Source of the DNA: an uncultured Lysobacter sp.
Lineage (GTDB): Bacteria; Pseudomonadota; Gammaproteobacteria; Xanthomonadales; Xanthomonadaceae
Length of the DNA: 17,288 nt
NCBI GenBank assembly: GCA_946480055.1
Contig: CAMLID010000069.1
Location: 1-17,288, forward strand
Direction: 5' to 3'
The notes under the pieces were generated by a model that was not told where the DNA came from, made no database searches, and was given only the letters and a program-made list of their open reading frames with translations. A program made the position numbers and the translations under genes. Below are positions 7,303 through 15,138 of this stretch, one piece after another (the first letter of the stretch is position 1; every line of letters starts with the position of its first letter).

Positions 7303-7991
7303 GCGGGCCGCCTCTTGCTGAAGCTGTACAGCAGCAGCCAGACGCCGCTGAGTGCGAACACCAGACCCAGGCCGGAGGCGATCCGCAGCAGGGTGTTGTT
7401 GACGTCGCTGCGCTCCTCGTAGTCCATGATGTGGAACATCCACAGGAAGTCGAACCAGCGCCACAGGTCGTGGCGCTTGGCCAGCAGCTCGCCGGTCTGC
7501 GGCGACAGATAGAGCGCGGTTTCGTTGCCGTCGGCGAACCCGACCCGCCACAACGGCACCGGCCGGGTTTTGACTTCGCTGGGCGCCTCGTGCAGCAACT
7601 CGACCGTTTCGATCTCGGCCTTGCCCTGGTACAGCGACGCGGCCAGGGATCGGACGGTCGCCTCGTTCAGCGGGCTGAGCCGTTGGCCGCTGCGCGCGTC
7701 GACCAGGCTCACCTGCTCGTCCTCGCGCAACTCGTAGACCTCGCGGTCCATGAAGCGCTTGAGCCGGAACCCGGTCAGCGCCGGGTAGCGCTCGCGCAGC
7801 GCGTCCGGCGCGAGCAACGCGGTCGACGCCGACAGCGGCTTGCCCTGAGCGTGCGCCAGGTGATCGCCGTGGATGATGTCGATCGAAATGGAGGTCATGT
7901 ACAGGCCGCTGATCATCCACAGCAGGGCCTGGACGCCGACCACCAGGGCGATCCATTTGTGGGCGCGACGCGCCCAGAATGCAGGTTTCAT
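7299..7991 (-). CDS. Short PepSY-TM membrane protein
   Basis: A 230-residue protein with one N-terminal helix (about 11-33, HKWIALVVGVQALLWMISGL), a periplasmic PepSY-like part with GNETALYLSPQTGELL, the motif WMFHIMDY (184-191) and a C-terminal helix (about 201-224, SGVWLLLYSF). The same landmarks occur in the same order in the N-terminal 225 residues of the next gene, so the two look like tandem paralogues. His11 and His187 (His9 and His186 in the partner) are candidate metal or haem ligands by analogy with PepSY-TM reductases such as FoxB; this is inference. The start at 7991 is preceded by GGTGAAGC. The gene lies 75 bases after the TonB receptor, with a stable hairpin between them, and overlaps the next gene by four bases. 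Confidence 0.87.
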   Translation of the reverse strand: MKPAFWARRAHKWIALVVGVQALLWMISGLYMTSISIDIIHGDHLAHAQGKPLSASTALLAPDALRERYPALTGFRLKRFMDREVYELREDEQVSLVDARSGQRLSPLNEATVRSLAASLYQGKAEIETVELLHEAPSEVKTRPVPLWRVGFADGNETALYLSPQTGELLAKRHDLWRWFDFLWMFHIMDYEERSDVNNTLLRIASGLGLVFALSGVWLLLYSFSKRRPA

Positions 7992-8028
7992 AGCTTCACC
8001 ACTCGGTTCGTGCGGGTCGGCGATGCCA

Positions 8029-8059
8029 CGGTCCTGCCGGCGCAAGGCCGGCAGGACCG
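8029..8059 (-). terminator. 13-bp intercistronic hairpin between TonB receptor and PepSY gene
   Basis: Arms CGGTCCTGCCGGC (8029-8041) and GCCGGCAGGACCG (8047-8059) are perfect complements around a five-base loop. The hairpin starts eight bases past the receptor stop codon and ends 37 bases before the PepSY start. There is no T-tract. It may be a leaky terminator or a 3' stabiliser that keeps receptor mRNA above reductase mRNA. Confidence 0.6.
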
Positions 8060-8066
8060 CTGCGCA

Positions 8067-10799
8067 TCACCAGCGGTAGGTGGCTTTGAGGTTCCAGCGC
8101 CGACCCAACAGGTCGTAGGTCATGGTGTCGGTGTTGGCGTCCGTCCAGCTCTGGATGAACGGCGGCGATTTGTCGAACAGATTGTCGACGCCCATGGACA
8201 GAGCAAGCGACTCGCTGAGGGCGTACTTCACCTGGGCGTTGTGGTAGCTCACGCTGGGCGCGCGATCGCCGATGTCGCCGCGCTCGACGTTGATGTCGTC
8301 GGCCGAACCGATGTACTGCACACTGTACGAGCCCGACCAGGGCCCGCGCGCCAGGGTCAGCGAGCCGAACGAACGCCACTGCGTGTAGCTGCCGCGGCCG
8401 CCGGTGATCTTGCCGGCGTAGCGGATCTCGTCGGCGCCCAGGAACGGGCGCACGTCGTAGTTCTTCAGATACGACAGGTCCCAGTTCACGGTCGCGTCCC
8501 AACCGGCCAGATCGAACTGGTACAGCAGGCCCAGGTCGATGCCCGACACCCGCTCGCTGGCCGCGTTGACCGGTTGCGCCGACAGGAAGTCGATCTCGCC
8601 GGTGAGCGGGTTGCGGGTGAAATTGGCATTGCTGCAGAACGGGTGGCTCAGACCCGGCGTGTTGTAGCAGACCGACAGCTTGGTCGAGCCGTCGATGCGC
8701 TGGATCGCGTTGTCGATCTTGATGTTGTAGTAGTCCAGAGTCAGGGTCAGATCGGGGACGAAGCTCGGCGTCCAGACCGCGCCCACGGTCAGGGTTTCGG
8801 CGTCCTCCGGCTTCAGCTCCGCGTTGCCGCCGACCGTGGTCAGCACGGTGTTGCCCAGTTGCGTATAGCCCACCGGTACGCCCGAAGCCTGGCAGTTCTG
8901 GTAGATCGTCGACGAGGCCGGCTGGCCGCTCCAGCCGCTGCAGGGATCGGTGGTGGTGAGATTGCCTTCCGACACGCCGCCGAACAGCTCGGGCACGTTC
9001 GGAATGCGGAACGCGGTCGCATAGTTGGCGCGCAGCTTCAGCGAGGGCACCACCTGCCAGTCCAGGCCGACCTTATAGTTGGTGTCGGCACCGAACAGGT
9101 CGTAGTCGGAGTAGCGCACCGCCGCGTTGAGGGTCAGCTCGTCGGCGAACGCCTTGCCTTGCAGCAGCGGCACGGCGATTTCGGCGAACACTTCCTTGGC
9201 GGTGTATTCGCCGGCGATACGTTGTTGCTGGTTGGTGTTGGCGATGCCCAGCACGGTCAGCGGATCGGGATCGCGCCAGCCGCGCTCCTTGCGCACCTCC
9301 ACGCCGGTCGCCAGCCCGACCCAGCCGGCCGGCAGCTCGAACAACTGGCCGCTGACGTTGGCGGTGAAGCTCTTCTGCTCGTTGCCGCCGCTGTCGCGGG
9401 TGGTGAACATGATGTAGTCCAGCACCTGCTGGGTGACGTCGCCGTAGCCCAGGTAATCGGCGCAGGGAATCGCCGCGCCGGGCGCATTGCTGCACAAGGC
9501 GGTGTTCAAGGTCTGATCGACGCGGTCCAGATTGGCGACGTTGTCGGAACCGTCGATGCCGGTGTTGCGGCCCCAATTGAGCGCCGCCGACCAGTCCCAG
9601 CCCACACCGAGCTTGCCGTCCAGGCCCAGCACCACGCGGAAGGTATCGGTCTCCTGGTAGAACTCGCGCACGCCGGCCTCCTGCAGACGACGGCGCTGCA
9701 GCAGCAGGTTCTGCCCGGTCGGATTGGTCGGATGGCCGGCGGCGATGTTGATCGGCCGGTACTGGCCGATCGCACCAGGGGTCGCGAGCTGGTTGGACTG
9801 CCGGTTGGTGTACATCAGCTCGGTGAACAGGCGCAGATCGTCGCTGAGGTGCAAATTGCCGAAGCTGCTGAAGCTCAGGCGTTCGATCGGGTTGACCGCG
9901 TTGAGATACGGATTGCTGTTGTAGTTGTGCTTGGCCGGCGAATAGGTCTCGTAGAAATCGCCGTCGCCGTTCGGGTCCTGGTTGAAGTTGACCCGGCGCC
10001 CGTCGGCGAGCACCGCGCGGCCGCCGATGGTGCTCGAACTGCCCACGCAGACCAGTTGACCGTTGGACTCGCCCAGACCGCAGGGCGCGCGGTCGGCCAT
10101 ATTGACCGTGCCGCCCTCGGTGTAGTTGACCGCGGCCATGATCGAACCGCGCTCGCCGCTCATGCCCCAGGTCAGATCGACGGCGGTCTCGTCGCCATCG
10201 CCCTGGAAGGTCTGGCCGTAGCGCACCGACGCTTCGACGCCGTCGAACTTCTTCTTGGTGATGATGTTGACCACGCCGGCTACGGCGTCGGCGCCGTAGA
10301 TCGCCGATGCGCCGTCCTTGAGCACCTCGACGCGCTCGATCAGCGCGATCGGAATCACGTTGAGATCGACCGAGCTGTTGGCACCGGTGCCGCCGTTGAC
10401 GATGCGGCGGCCGTTCAACAGCACCAGGGTGCGGTTGATGCCCAGGCCGCGCAGATTGACCTGGGTGGTGCCGTAGCCGTTATCGGCCCAATAGGCATTG
10501 ATCTGGTTGCCGGCGAAGCCCGCGGCCGCCGGCAGGCGCTGCAACAAGGTATCGATCGAGATCGCGCCGGAACGCTGGATCGCTTCGTGGTCGATCACGG
10601 TGACCGGGCCGACGCCGGAAATCTGGGCGCGTTTGATATGGCTGCCGGTGACGGTGACCGTATCGATGGTGGTCGCGTCCTGCGCAGTGTCGTCCGTGGG
10701 GGTGATCGGTGCAGCGGTTTGGGCGTAGGCGGCCTGGCAGAGACCCGCGGACAGCATCAGGCCTATCGCGGTGGCGAGGTGGTTGCGCTTGCAGTACAT
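8067..10799 (-). CDS. TonB-dependent outer-membrane receptor
   Basis: A 910-residue receptor that uses TonB energy to take a ligand across the outer membrane. The start at 10799 has GGGGAA just upstream and gives a signal peptide cut after AAYAQ (about residue 27). The TonB box is DTVTVTG (46-52). A plug domain follows (about 64-182) with QVNLRGLGINRTLVLLNGRR and ERVEVLKDGASAIYGADAVAGVVNIIT, then a beta-barrel with many Asn-rich loops and Cys-containing extracellular segments (for example DPCSGWSG). The last residue is Trp (KATYRW) rather than the usual Phe; an aromatic end still fits barrel assembly. It follows a CopL/DUF2946-like gene and precedes two PepSY genes, which points to a metal or metallophore ligand. 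The ligand itself cannot be read from sequence. Confidence 0.95.
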   Translation of the reverse strand: MYCKRNHLATAIGLMLSAGLCQAAYAQTAAPITPTDDTAQDATTIDTVTVTGSHIKRAQISGVGPVTVIDHEAIQRSGAISIDTLLQRLPAAAGFAGNQINAYWADNGYGTTQVNLRGLGINRTLVLLNGRRIVNGGTGANSSVDLNVIPIALIERVEVLKDGASAIYGADAVAGVVNIITKKKFDGVEASVRYGQTFQGDGDETAVDLTWGMSGERGSIMAAVNYTEGGTVNMADRAPCGLGESNGQLVCVGSSSTIGGRAVLADGRRVNFNQDPNGDGDFYETYSPAKHNYNSNPYLNAVNPIERLSFSSFGNLHLSDDLRLFTELMYTNRQSNQLATPGAIGQYRPINIAAGHPTNPTGQNLLLQRRRLQEAGVREFYQETDTFRVVLGLDGKLGVGWDWSAALNWGRNTGIDGSDNVANLDRVDQTLNTALCSNAPGAAIPCADYLGYGDVTQQVLDYIMFTTRDSGGNEQKSFTANVSGQLFELPAGWVGLATGVEVRKERGWRDPDPLTVLGIANTNQQQRIAGEYTAKEVFAEIAVPLLQGKAFADELTLNAAVRYSDYDLFGADTNYKVGLDWQVVPSLKLRANYATAFRIPNVPELFGGVSEGNLTTTDPCSGWSGQPASSTIYQNCQASGVPVGYTQLGNTVLTTVGGNAELKPEDAETLTVGAVWTPSFVPDLTLTLDYYNIKIDNAIQRIDGSTKLSVCYNTPGLSHPFCSNANFTRNPLTGEIDFLSAQPVNAASERVSGIDLGLLYQFDLAGWDATVNWDLSYLKNYDVRPFLGADEIRYAGKITGGRGSYTQWRSFGSLTLARGPWSGSYSVQYIGSADDINVERGDIGDRAPSVSYHNAQVKYALSESLALSMGVDNLFDKSPPFIQSWTDANTDTMTYDLLGRRWNLKATYRW

Positions 10800-10889
10800 G
10801 GAATTCCCCGAACGGTTCTGGATCTGGTGTCGAGCGCCCGCGGCGTCGCCCGCACGCAGGTGCGCGGACGCGAGGCTGGAGGCGACGGA

Positions 10890-10908
10890 GACCACCACGC
10901 AGGTGGTC
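10890..10908 (-). promoter_or_regulatory. Hairpin between CopL-like gene and TonB receptor gene
   Basis: Arms GACCACC (10890-10896) and GGTGGTC (10902-10908) enclose a five-base loop, eight bases after the stop of the small Cys-rich gene and about 90 bases before the receptor start. It could be a partial terminator or a leader structure for the receptor. No separate promoter for the receptor was identified in the 117-base gap. Confidence 0.35.
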
Positions 10909-10916
10909 GGACCGGA

Positions 10917-11303
10917 TCAGACGATCGGAGGTCGGAATACGCCGGTAGCGGCGGCGGGAACGGCGGACACCGGGGCCAGGGCCGCGGGTTGGTCGGCGAG
11001 ACGGTGTTGCGCCGCGAACGGCACACTGTGGACCACGGCCAGCACCGGGAAGGCACAGGCACAGCAGCCCGAACCGGTACCGCAATCGCAGTCGCGATGC
11101 GGCGAGGCGTCTTCGCGATGGGCGCTATCTTCTTCGCAGTCAGCATCGGCTGCGAGTGCGTCGCCGGCCTGGGTTCCGACTTCGATCGCGGCGCTGACGG
11201 CGTTCTCGGCGGCCATCGCGCTGGAGGCCCACAGCGACAGCGTGCCTTCGAGGCAGAACGCCACGATCAATAGGCAACGCAACAATGTGCCGGGAGCGGG
11301 CAT
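10917..11303 (-). CDS. Small Cys/His-rich exported protein, CopL/DUF2946-like
   Basis: A 128-residue protein with a signal peptide (LLRCLLIVAFCLEGTLSLWA, cut near AMAAE at about 32) and a compact central cluster HRDCDCGTGSGCCAC (Cys72, 74, 80, 81, 83; His62 and His69 nearby), ending in RPPIV. This layout (signal peptide, Cys/His cluster, Ala/Pro-rich tail ending in PPI) is that of the CopL family of metal-binding regulatory proteins of Xanthomonas and of DUF2946 proteins, which often sit beside TonB-dependent copper receptors. It heads the receptor-PepSY operon and has a good sigma70-type promoter about 30 bases before its ATG. Expected role: binding copper or another soft metal in the periplasm and helping regulate or feed the receptor. 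Family assignment is by layout, not by an alignment. Confidence 0.7.
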   Translation of the reverse strand: MPAPGTLLRCLLIVAFCLEGTLSLWASSAMAAENAVSAAIEVGTQAGDALAADADCEEDSAHREDASPHRDCDCGTGSGCCACAFPVLAVVHSVPFAAQHRLADQPAALAPVSAVPAAATGVFRPPIV

Positions 11304-11331
11304 AGGCTGGCTGTGGCAAGAGCGCTTCGAT

Positions 11332-11361
11332 GAAATAGCACGCCGAAAAAGCGCATGTCAA
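11332..11361 (-). promoter_or_regulatory. Sigma70-type promoter of the CopL-like/TonB receptor operon
   Basis: On the minus strand: -35 TTGACA (11361-11356, 6 of 6 to consensus), an 18-base spacer and -10 TATTTC (11337-11332). It ends 28 bases before the ATG at 11303, leaving a short leader. No Fur-box-like dyad is seen over it. It lies in the 178-base gap after the YfcA-like gene, so the metal locus probably has its own transcript. The ribosome binding site before the ATG is weak. Confidence 0.6.
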
Positions 11362-11481
11362 CCGCGTGGCGAACTCCATGCCGAATGTGTCGCTTGGCGT
11401 GGACGACGTTGCGCAGTCAGGTTTCCGCGACGCCGACCACAAGACGCGATGCGCCGATATGCTGCGGCATGCAGCGGCGAT

Positions 11482-12294
11482 TCAACCGCCGCCGGCCGAC
11501 GTATGCGTCGCCAGCCCCGCGGCGATCGCCATGCGCAAAGGATTGCCCGGGTCGGACAACAGCTTCACCGTGAGCGCGAGACAGATCACCACCAGCACCG
11601 GCCGCACCGCACGCGCGCCGAAGCGCATCGCGGCATGCGCGCCGACCTGGCCGCCGGCGACGCTGGCCAGCGCCATCGCCAGTCCGACCGTCCACAGCAC
11701 GTGGCCGCCGACGATCATCACCGCGAGCGCGGCCAGGTTGCTGGCGAGGTTGAAGAACTTGGTCTGCGCGGTCGCGCGCACCACGCCCAGCCCGCCCAGC
11801 GCGACCAGGGTGGTCGCCATGAAGGAGCCGGTGCCGGGGCCGAAGAAACCGTCGTAGACGCCGATCAGCGCGATCAGCGCCGTCAGCGCGAGCGGACCGA
11901 TGCGCTGGTGGCTGTCCTCGTCGCTCATGCGCGGCGCAAGCAGGAAATACACCGCCATCGCGATCAGCAACAAGGGAATCACGCCGCTGAGGAACGAGGG
12001 GTCGAGCCTTTGCAGCAACCAGGCGCCGCCCGCCGAGCCCACGAACGCGCCCGCCGCGGGCAAGGCGTAGCGCCGGAAATCGATATGCCCCTTGCGCGCG
12101 AATGCGATCACCGCGCTGGACGTACCGATCGCGCTTTGCAGCTTGTTGGTGGCGATCGCCGCGACCGGCGGGATGCCCACGGCCATCAGCGCCGGGATGG
12201 TCAGCAGCCCGCCGCCGCCGGCGAGCGCGTCGATGGCACCGGCGACGAAGGCCACGGCCATCAGGAAGGCGATCGCCTCCAGCGAGAACTCCAT
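11482..12294 (-). CDS. YfcA-like TSUP (TauE/SafE family) membrane transporter
   Basis: A 270-residue inner-membrane protein with about eight hydrophobic segments. It closely resembles E. coli YfcA as I remember it: AIDALAGGGGLLTIPALMAV (20-39), ATNKLQSAIG (48-57), YFLLAPRM (116-123), YDGFFGPGTGSF (147-158) and KFFNLASNLAAL (179-190) are the family's paired conserved motifs. TSUP proteins carry small organic or sulfur anions (sulfite, sulfoacetate, taurine-derived); the substrate of YfcA types is not known. ATG at 12294 is chosen because it puts the first helix at the N-terminus as in YfcA; ATG at 12324 (ten residues longer, GGAG upstream) is an alternative. It follows recJ by 127 bases on the same strand and is probably separately transcribed. 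Confidence 0.92.
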   Translation of the reverse strand: MEFSLEAIAFLMAVAFVAGAIDALAGGGGLLTIPALMAVGIPPVAAIATNKLQSAIGTSSAVIAFARKGHIDFRRYALPAAGAFVGSAGGAWLLQRLDPSFLSGVIPLLLIAMAVYFLLAPRMSDEDSHQRIGPLALTALIALIGVYDGFFGPGTGSFMATTLVALGGLGVVRATAQTKFFNLASNLAALAVMIVGGHVLWTVGLAMALASVAGGQVGAHAAMRFGARAVRPVLVVICLALTVKLLSDPGNPLRMAIAAGLATHTSAGGG

Positions 12295-12421
12295 GCGCGA
12301 CCGACCTGTGCAAGGGGCGCACATTGTCTCCGTTGCGCGCCGGGAATGGAAAGGATATGAGCGCCGGACGCAGGCATGTCGCCGCGGGCTTCAGCCGCGC
12401 AGCGATGATCGGGGCAATCGT

Positions 12422-14137
12422 CTAGGCCGGCTCGCGGTGCGTGACCACCAGCTGGATCGCATCGCCGCCGCGGTAATCGTCCGGCTCTAGGCGATAGGCG
12501 ATGCGCACCCGCGCCGGCGGCGCGTCGCCGTTCCAGCCGCCGAACTCGATCGCGTTGAGGCGCCGGCCCTGGTGGCCGAGTTCGAGCTTGAGGTGGCGTT
12601 CGCCGACCACGCGCCAGCCCAGCACCGGAAACTCGCCGTCGAACTGCGGCTCCGGGAAGCCCTGTCCCCACGGTCCGCCGTCGCGCAGCGACTCGGCGCT
12701 GGCGCGGTCGAACTCGCCCGCCCCGAGCTCGCCGTCGCTGAGCACGTCCGCCTGCAGCAGCTCGGGCGTGAGCATGGCGCCGGCGCAGCGTTCGAACGCG
12801 GCGCGGAACGCCTCCAGCGCATCGCGGCGCAAGGACAGGCCGGCGGCCATGGCGTGACCGCCGAAGCGTTCGATCAGCTGCGGATGCTGCGCGGCCACGT
12901 CGGCCAGCGCGTCGCGGATATGAAAGCCCGGGATCGAGCGCGCCGAACCGCGCAAGGCATCGCTGCCGGGTTCGGCCGGCGCGAACGCGATCACCGGCCG
13001 GTGCAGGCGCTCCTTCATCTTCGAGGCGACCAGGCCGACCACGCCGGGATGCCAGTCCTCGTCGAACAGGCAAACGGCGAGCGGCGCGTGTACCGCGTCC
13101 AGCGCGACCTTCGCGAAGGCGAGCGCGGCCTCGTCGGTCATCTGCTGCTGGACCGCGCGGCGCTCGGCGTTGATCTCGTTGAGACTGTGGGCGATCTCGC
13201 GCGCCTGGCCCGCGTCTTCGGTCAGCAGGCATTCGATGCCCAGCGCCATGTCTTCGAGGCGGCCGGCAGCGTTCAGGCGCGGCGCCAGCGCGTAACCGAT
13301 GTCGCTGGCGGTAAGCCGGCGCTCGTCGCGCTGCGAGACTTCGATCAGCGCGCGCAGTCCCGCCCCGCCCTGCCCCGCGCGCAGGCGGCGCAGACCGGCC
13401 GCGACCAGGGCGCGGTTGTTGGCGTCCAGCGGCACCAGGTCGGCGACGGTGCCGACCGCGACCAGGTCCAGCAAGACCTGCAGGTCCGGTCCGTTGCCCT
13501 CGCAGCGGCCCTGCTGGCGCAACACGCGGCGCAGCGCCAGCAATACGTAGAACATCACCCCGACCCCGGCCAGGGCCTTGCTCGGAAATGCGTCGCCGGG
13601 CAGGTTGGGATCGACGATGGCGTCCGCGGGCGGCAGCGTTTCGCCGGGCAGATGGTGGTCGGTGACCAGCACCTGCCAGCCGCGCGCCTTGGCCGCAGCG
13701 ATGCCGGCATGGCAGGCGATGCCGTGATCGACGGTGACCAGCAGGTCCGGTTGCAGCGCCGCCAGTTCGTCCACCAGCGCCGGCGACAGGCCGTAGCCGT
13801 GGACCATGCGGTTGGGCACCGCATGCGAGACCCGGCGCGCGCCGAGCATACGCAGGCCGCGCACGCCGACCGCGCAGGCGGTGGCGCCGTCGCAGTCGAA
13901 ATCGCCGACCACGACGATGTGGCGGTCGCCGGCGATGGCGTCGGCGAGCAGCGTCGTGGCCGCGTCCAGCCCGCTCAATCCATCCGGCGGCAACAACTGC
14001 GCCAGGCGCGGCTGGGCCTGTTCGATCGCGATCGCGCCGCGCGCGGCGTACACGCGCCGCAGCAACGGCGACACGCTGTCGGGCCAGGCACCGGGGTCGG
14101 CGATGGCGCGCCGCAGCAGGCGGGCGGTTTCGTTCAT
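12422..14137 (-). CDS. recJ: Single-stranded-DNA-specific 5'-3' exonuclease RecJ
   Basis: A 571-residue cytoplasmic nuclease (E. coli RecJ is about 577) that degrades single-stranded DNA 5' to 3' in RecFOR recombination, mismatch repair and base-excision repair. The DHH-family motifs are intact: VVVGDFDCDGAT (75-86), TVDHGI (135-140), VTDHHLPGE (158-166) and VDPNLPGDAF (175-184), with the DHHA1/RNA-binding-like part later (GSARSIPGFHIRDAL and RFGGHAMAAGLSL). The ATG at 14137 lies 25 bases after the rpfE stop with no clear Shine-Dalgarno site, so translation may depend on rpfE read-through. It is the last gene of greA-rpfE-recJ. No broken residues are seen. Confidence 0.97.
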   Translation of the reverse strand: MNETARLLRRAIADPGAWPDSVSPLLRRVYAARGAIAIEQAQPRLAQLLPPDGLSGLDAATTLLADAIAGDRHIVVVGDFDCDGATACAVGVRGLRMLGARRVSHAVPNRMVHGYGLSPALVDELAALQPDLLVTVDHGIACHAGIAAAKARGWQVLVTDHHLPGETLPPADAIVDPNLPGDAFPSKALAGVGVMFYVLLALRRVLRQQGRCEGNGPDLQVLLDLVAVGTVADLVPLDANNRALVAAGLRRLRAGQGGAGLRALIEVSQRDERRLTASDIGYALAPRLNAAGRLEDMALGIECLLTEDAGQAREIAHSLNEINAERRAVQQQMTDEAALAFAKVALDAVHAPLAVCLFDEDWHPGVVGLVASKMKERLHRPVIAFAPAEPGSDALRGSARSIPGFHIRDALADVAAQHPQLIERFGGHAMAAGLSLRRDALEAFRAAFERCAGAMLTPELLQADVLSDGELGAGEFDRASAESLRDGGPWGQGFPEPQFDGEFPVLGWRVVGERHLKLELGHQGRRLNAIEFGGWNGDAPPARVRIAYRLEPDDYRGGDAIQLVVTHREPA

Positions 14138-14162
14138 GGGCGCGGCATCATGGTGCGTGGAA

Positions 14163-15113
14163 TCACGGCTGCAGCGAGCGCAGCGGGCGGCGCCAGAAAC
14201 GCCAGCGCTGGCTGCGCGCGATTTCGAAGGCTTCGCCGTCGGCGAAGTCGAGCGCGATCCGGCCGATCCGGCCGGCGTCGAGTTCGGCCGCCAGCGGCGC
14301 CAGCCAATCGCGTTCCAGCGCCTGCAGGTCGCGCGCACGGCGCAGGTCCACGGCGAGGTCGCCCTCGCCCGCGCTCCAACGCGGCGGCAGCGCAGCGGCA
14401 TGGGCGCCGGCGAGCGAGCCCAACGCGGTCAGGGCCTCGTCGTCGCTGTAGATGCGCGCGTAAGTCGTACGTACGTGATCGGGCAGCACGCCCGCGCCCC
14501 AGAACCACAGCGAGTTCACCGGCGCCAGACCGGCGGCGATGCGCGCGGCATTGCGCGGATGGTTGTGCAGGGTCACCTGGGCTTCGCTCAGCAGCGAGCG
14601 CCAGCGCCGGCCCTCGGCGCTGCTGTCGGCGGCGTCCGGCAGGTGATCGAACAGGTCGGCGCCGAGCGCGGTTTCCGGCGTCGCGAACACCGGCAGCTTG
14701 GCGCCCTGCGGCAAGCGCAGGTACCAGCGCGACGGCACCGGCGCGTCGATGGTGAAACCGGCATCGCCGAACAAGGGCTTGAGGCCGCGCAGGAAATCCG
14801 CGGCCGCGGCCTCGTCCAAGGCCAAGGCCTGGCCGTACGAAAGCAGGCGCGCGCCGTTGATGTCGGGACGCACATAGGCCGGATCGGCGCGCAGCCACGC
14901 CGCGTGGGCGGCATCGCGGGCGTCGCGCTGGCGCGTGGCCGCGGCCACCGGCCAGCCGCGCGGCAGCACGTCAAGCACGCGCGCAAGTGGATCGCCCGTG
15001 CGCGCGACGCGGTCGGCGCGGGCGAGCCGGCGGCCGATGTCTTCGGACAGGCGCTGCCCGCCGAAGCGTTCGCGCTCGGGCAGCAGCAGGGTGGCGGTCG
15101 TGGCGGCGGTCAT
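14163..15113 (-). CDS. rpfE: RpfE-type protein (rpf cluster, unknown biochemical function)
   Basis: A 316-residue cytoplasmic-looking protein with no signal peptide or membrane helix. It matches the RpfE protein of Xanthomonas in place (between greA and recJ) and in character, with segments LLPERERFGGQRLSEDIG, PVPSRWYLRLP, TLHNHPRNAARIAAGLAPVNS and SLWFWGAG. Homologues are often misnamed phosphoglycerate mutase: the LPVNSVWLWGGG-type segment recalls the cofactor-independent mutase superfamily, but a full metal-binding catalytic set is not evident. In X. campestris, rpfE mutants have altered extracellular enzyme and polysaccharide levels. GAGG six bases before the ATG supports the start. It sits 25 bases after greA and 25 bases before recJ. 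Confidence 0.85.
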   Translation of the reverse strand: MTAATTATLLLPERERFGGQRLSEDIGRRLARADRVARTGDPLARVLDVLPRGWPVAAATRQRDARDAAHAAWLRADPAYVRPDINGARLLSYGQALALDEAAAADFLRGLKPLFGDAGFTIDAPVPSRWYLRLPQGAKLPVFATPETALGADLFDHLPDAADSSAEGRRWRSLLSEAQVTLHNHPRNAARIAAGLAPVNSLWFWGAGVLPDHVRTTYARIYSDDEALTALGSLAGAHAAALPPRWSAGEGDLAVDLRRARDLQALERDWLAPLAAELDAGRIGRIALDFADGEAFEIARSQRWRFWRRPLRSLQP

Positions 15114-15138
15114 GCGCGGCCTCGCGGTCGCTGCCTGC

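Noticed and set aside
7303..7956. Upstream in-frame extension of the PepSY-NqrF protein
   Set aside because: It overlaps the short PepSY gene in another frame; ATG at 7302 with the ATGA overlap and an immediate HKW helix is the natural start.
10800..10898. Upstream in-frame extension of the TonB receptor to 10898
   Set aside because: It would put 33 non-hydrophobic residues before a normal signal peptide; GGGGAA precedes the ATG at 10799.
6813..11273. A 1486-codon open frame on the plus strand
   Set aside because: It lies opposite the TonB receptor, PepSY genes and CopL-like gene, has repetitive Arg/Ala/Gln/Val-rich composition and no recognisable domain. It arises from GC-rich codon bias on the opposite strand.
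11366..11857. Plus-strand open frame starting MANSMPNVSL
   Set aside because: It is mostly antisense to the YfcA-like gene, has no ribosome site and no recognisable features.
14138..14401. Upstream in-frame extension of RecJ
   Set aside because: It overlaps the 3' end of rpfE and RecJ homology starts at MNETARLLRR.
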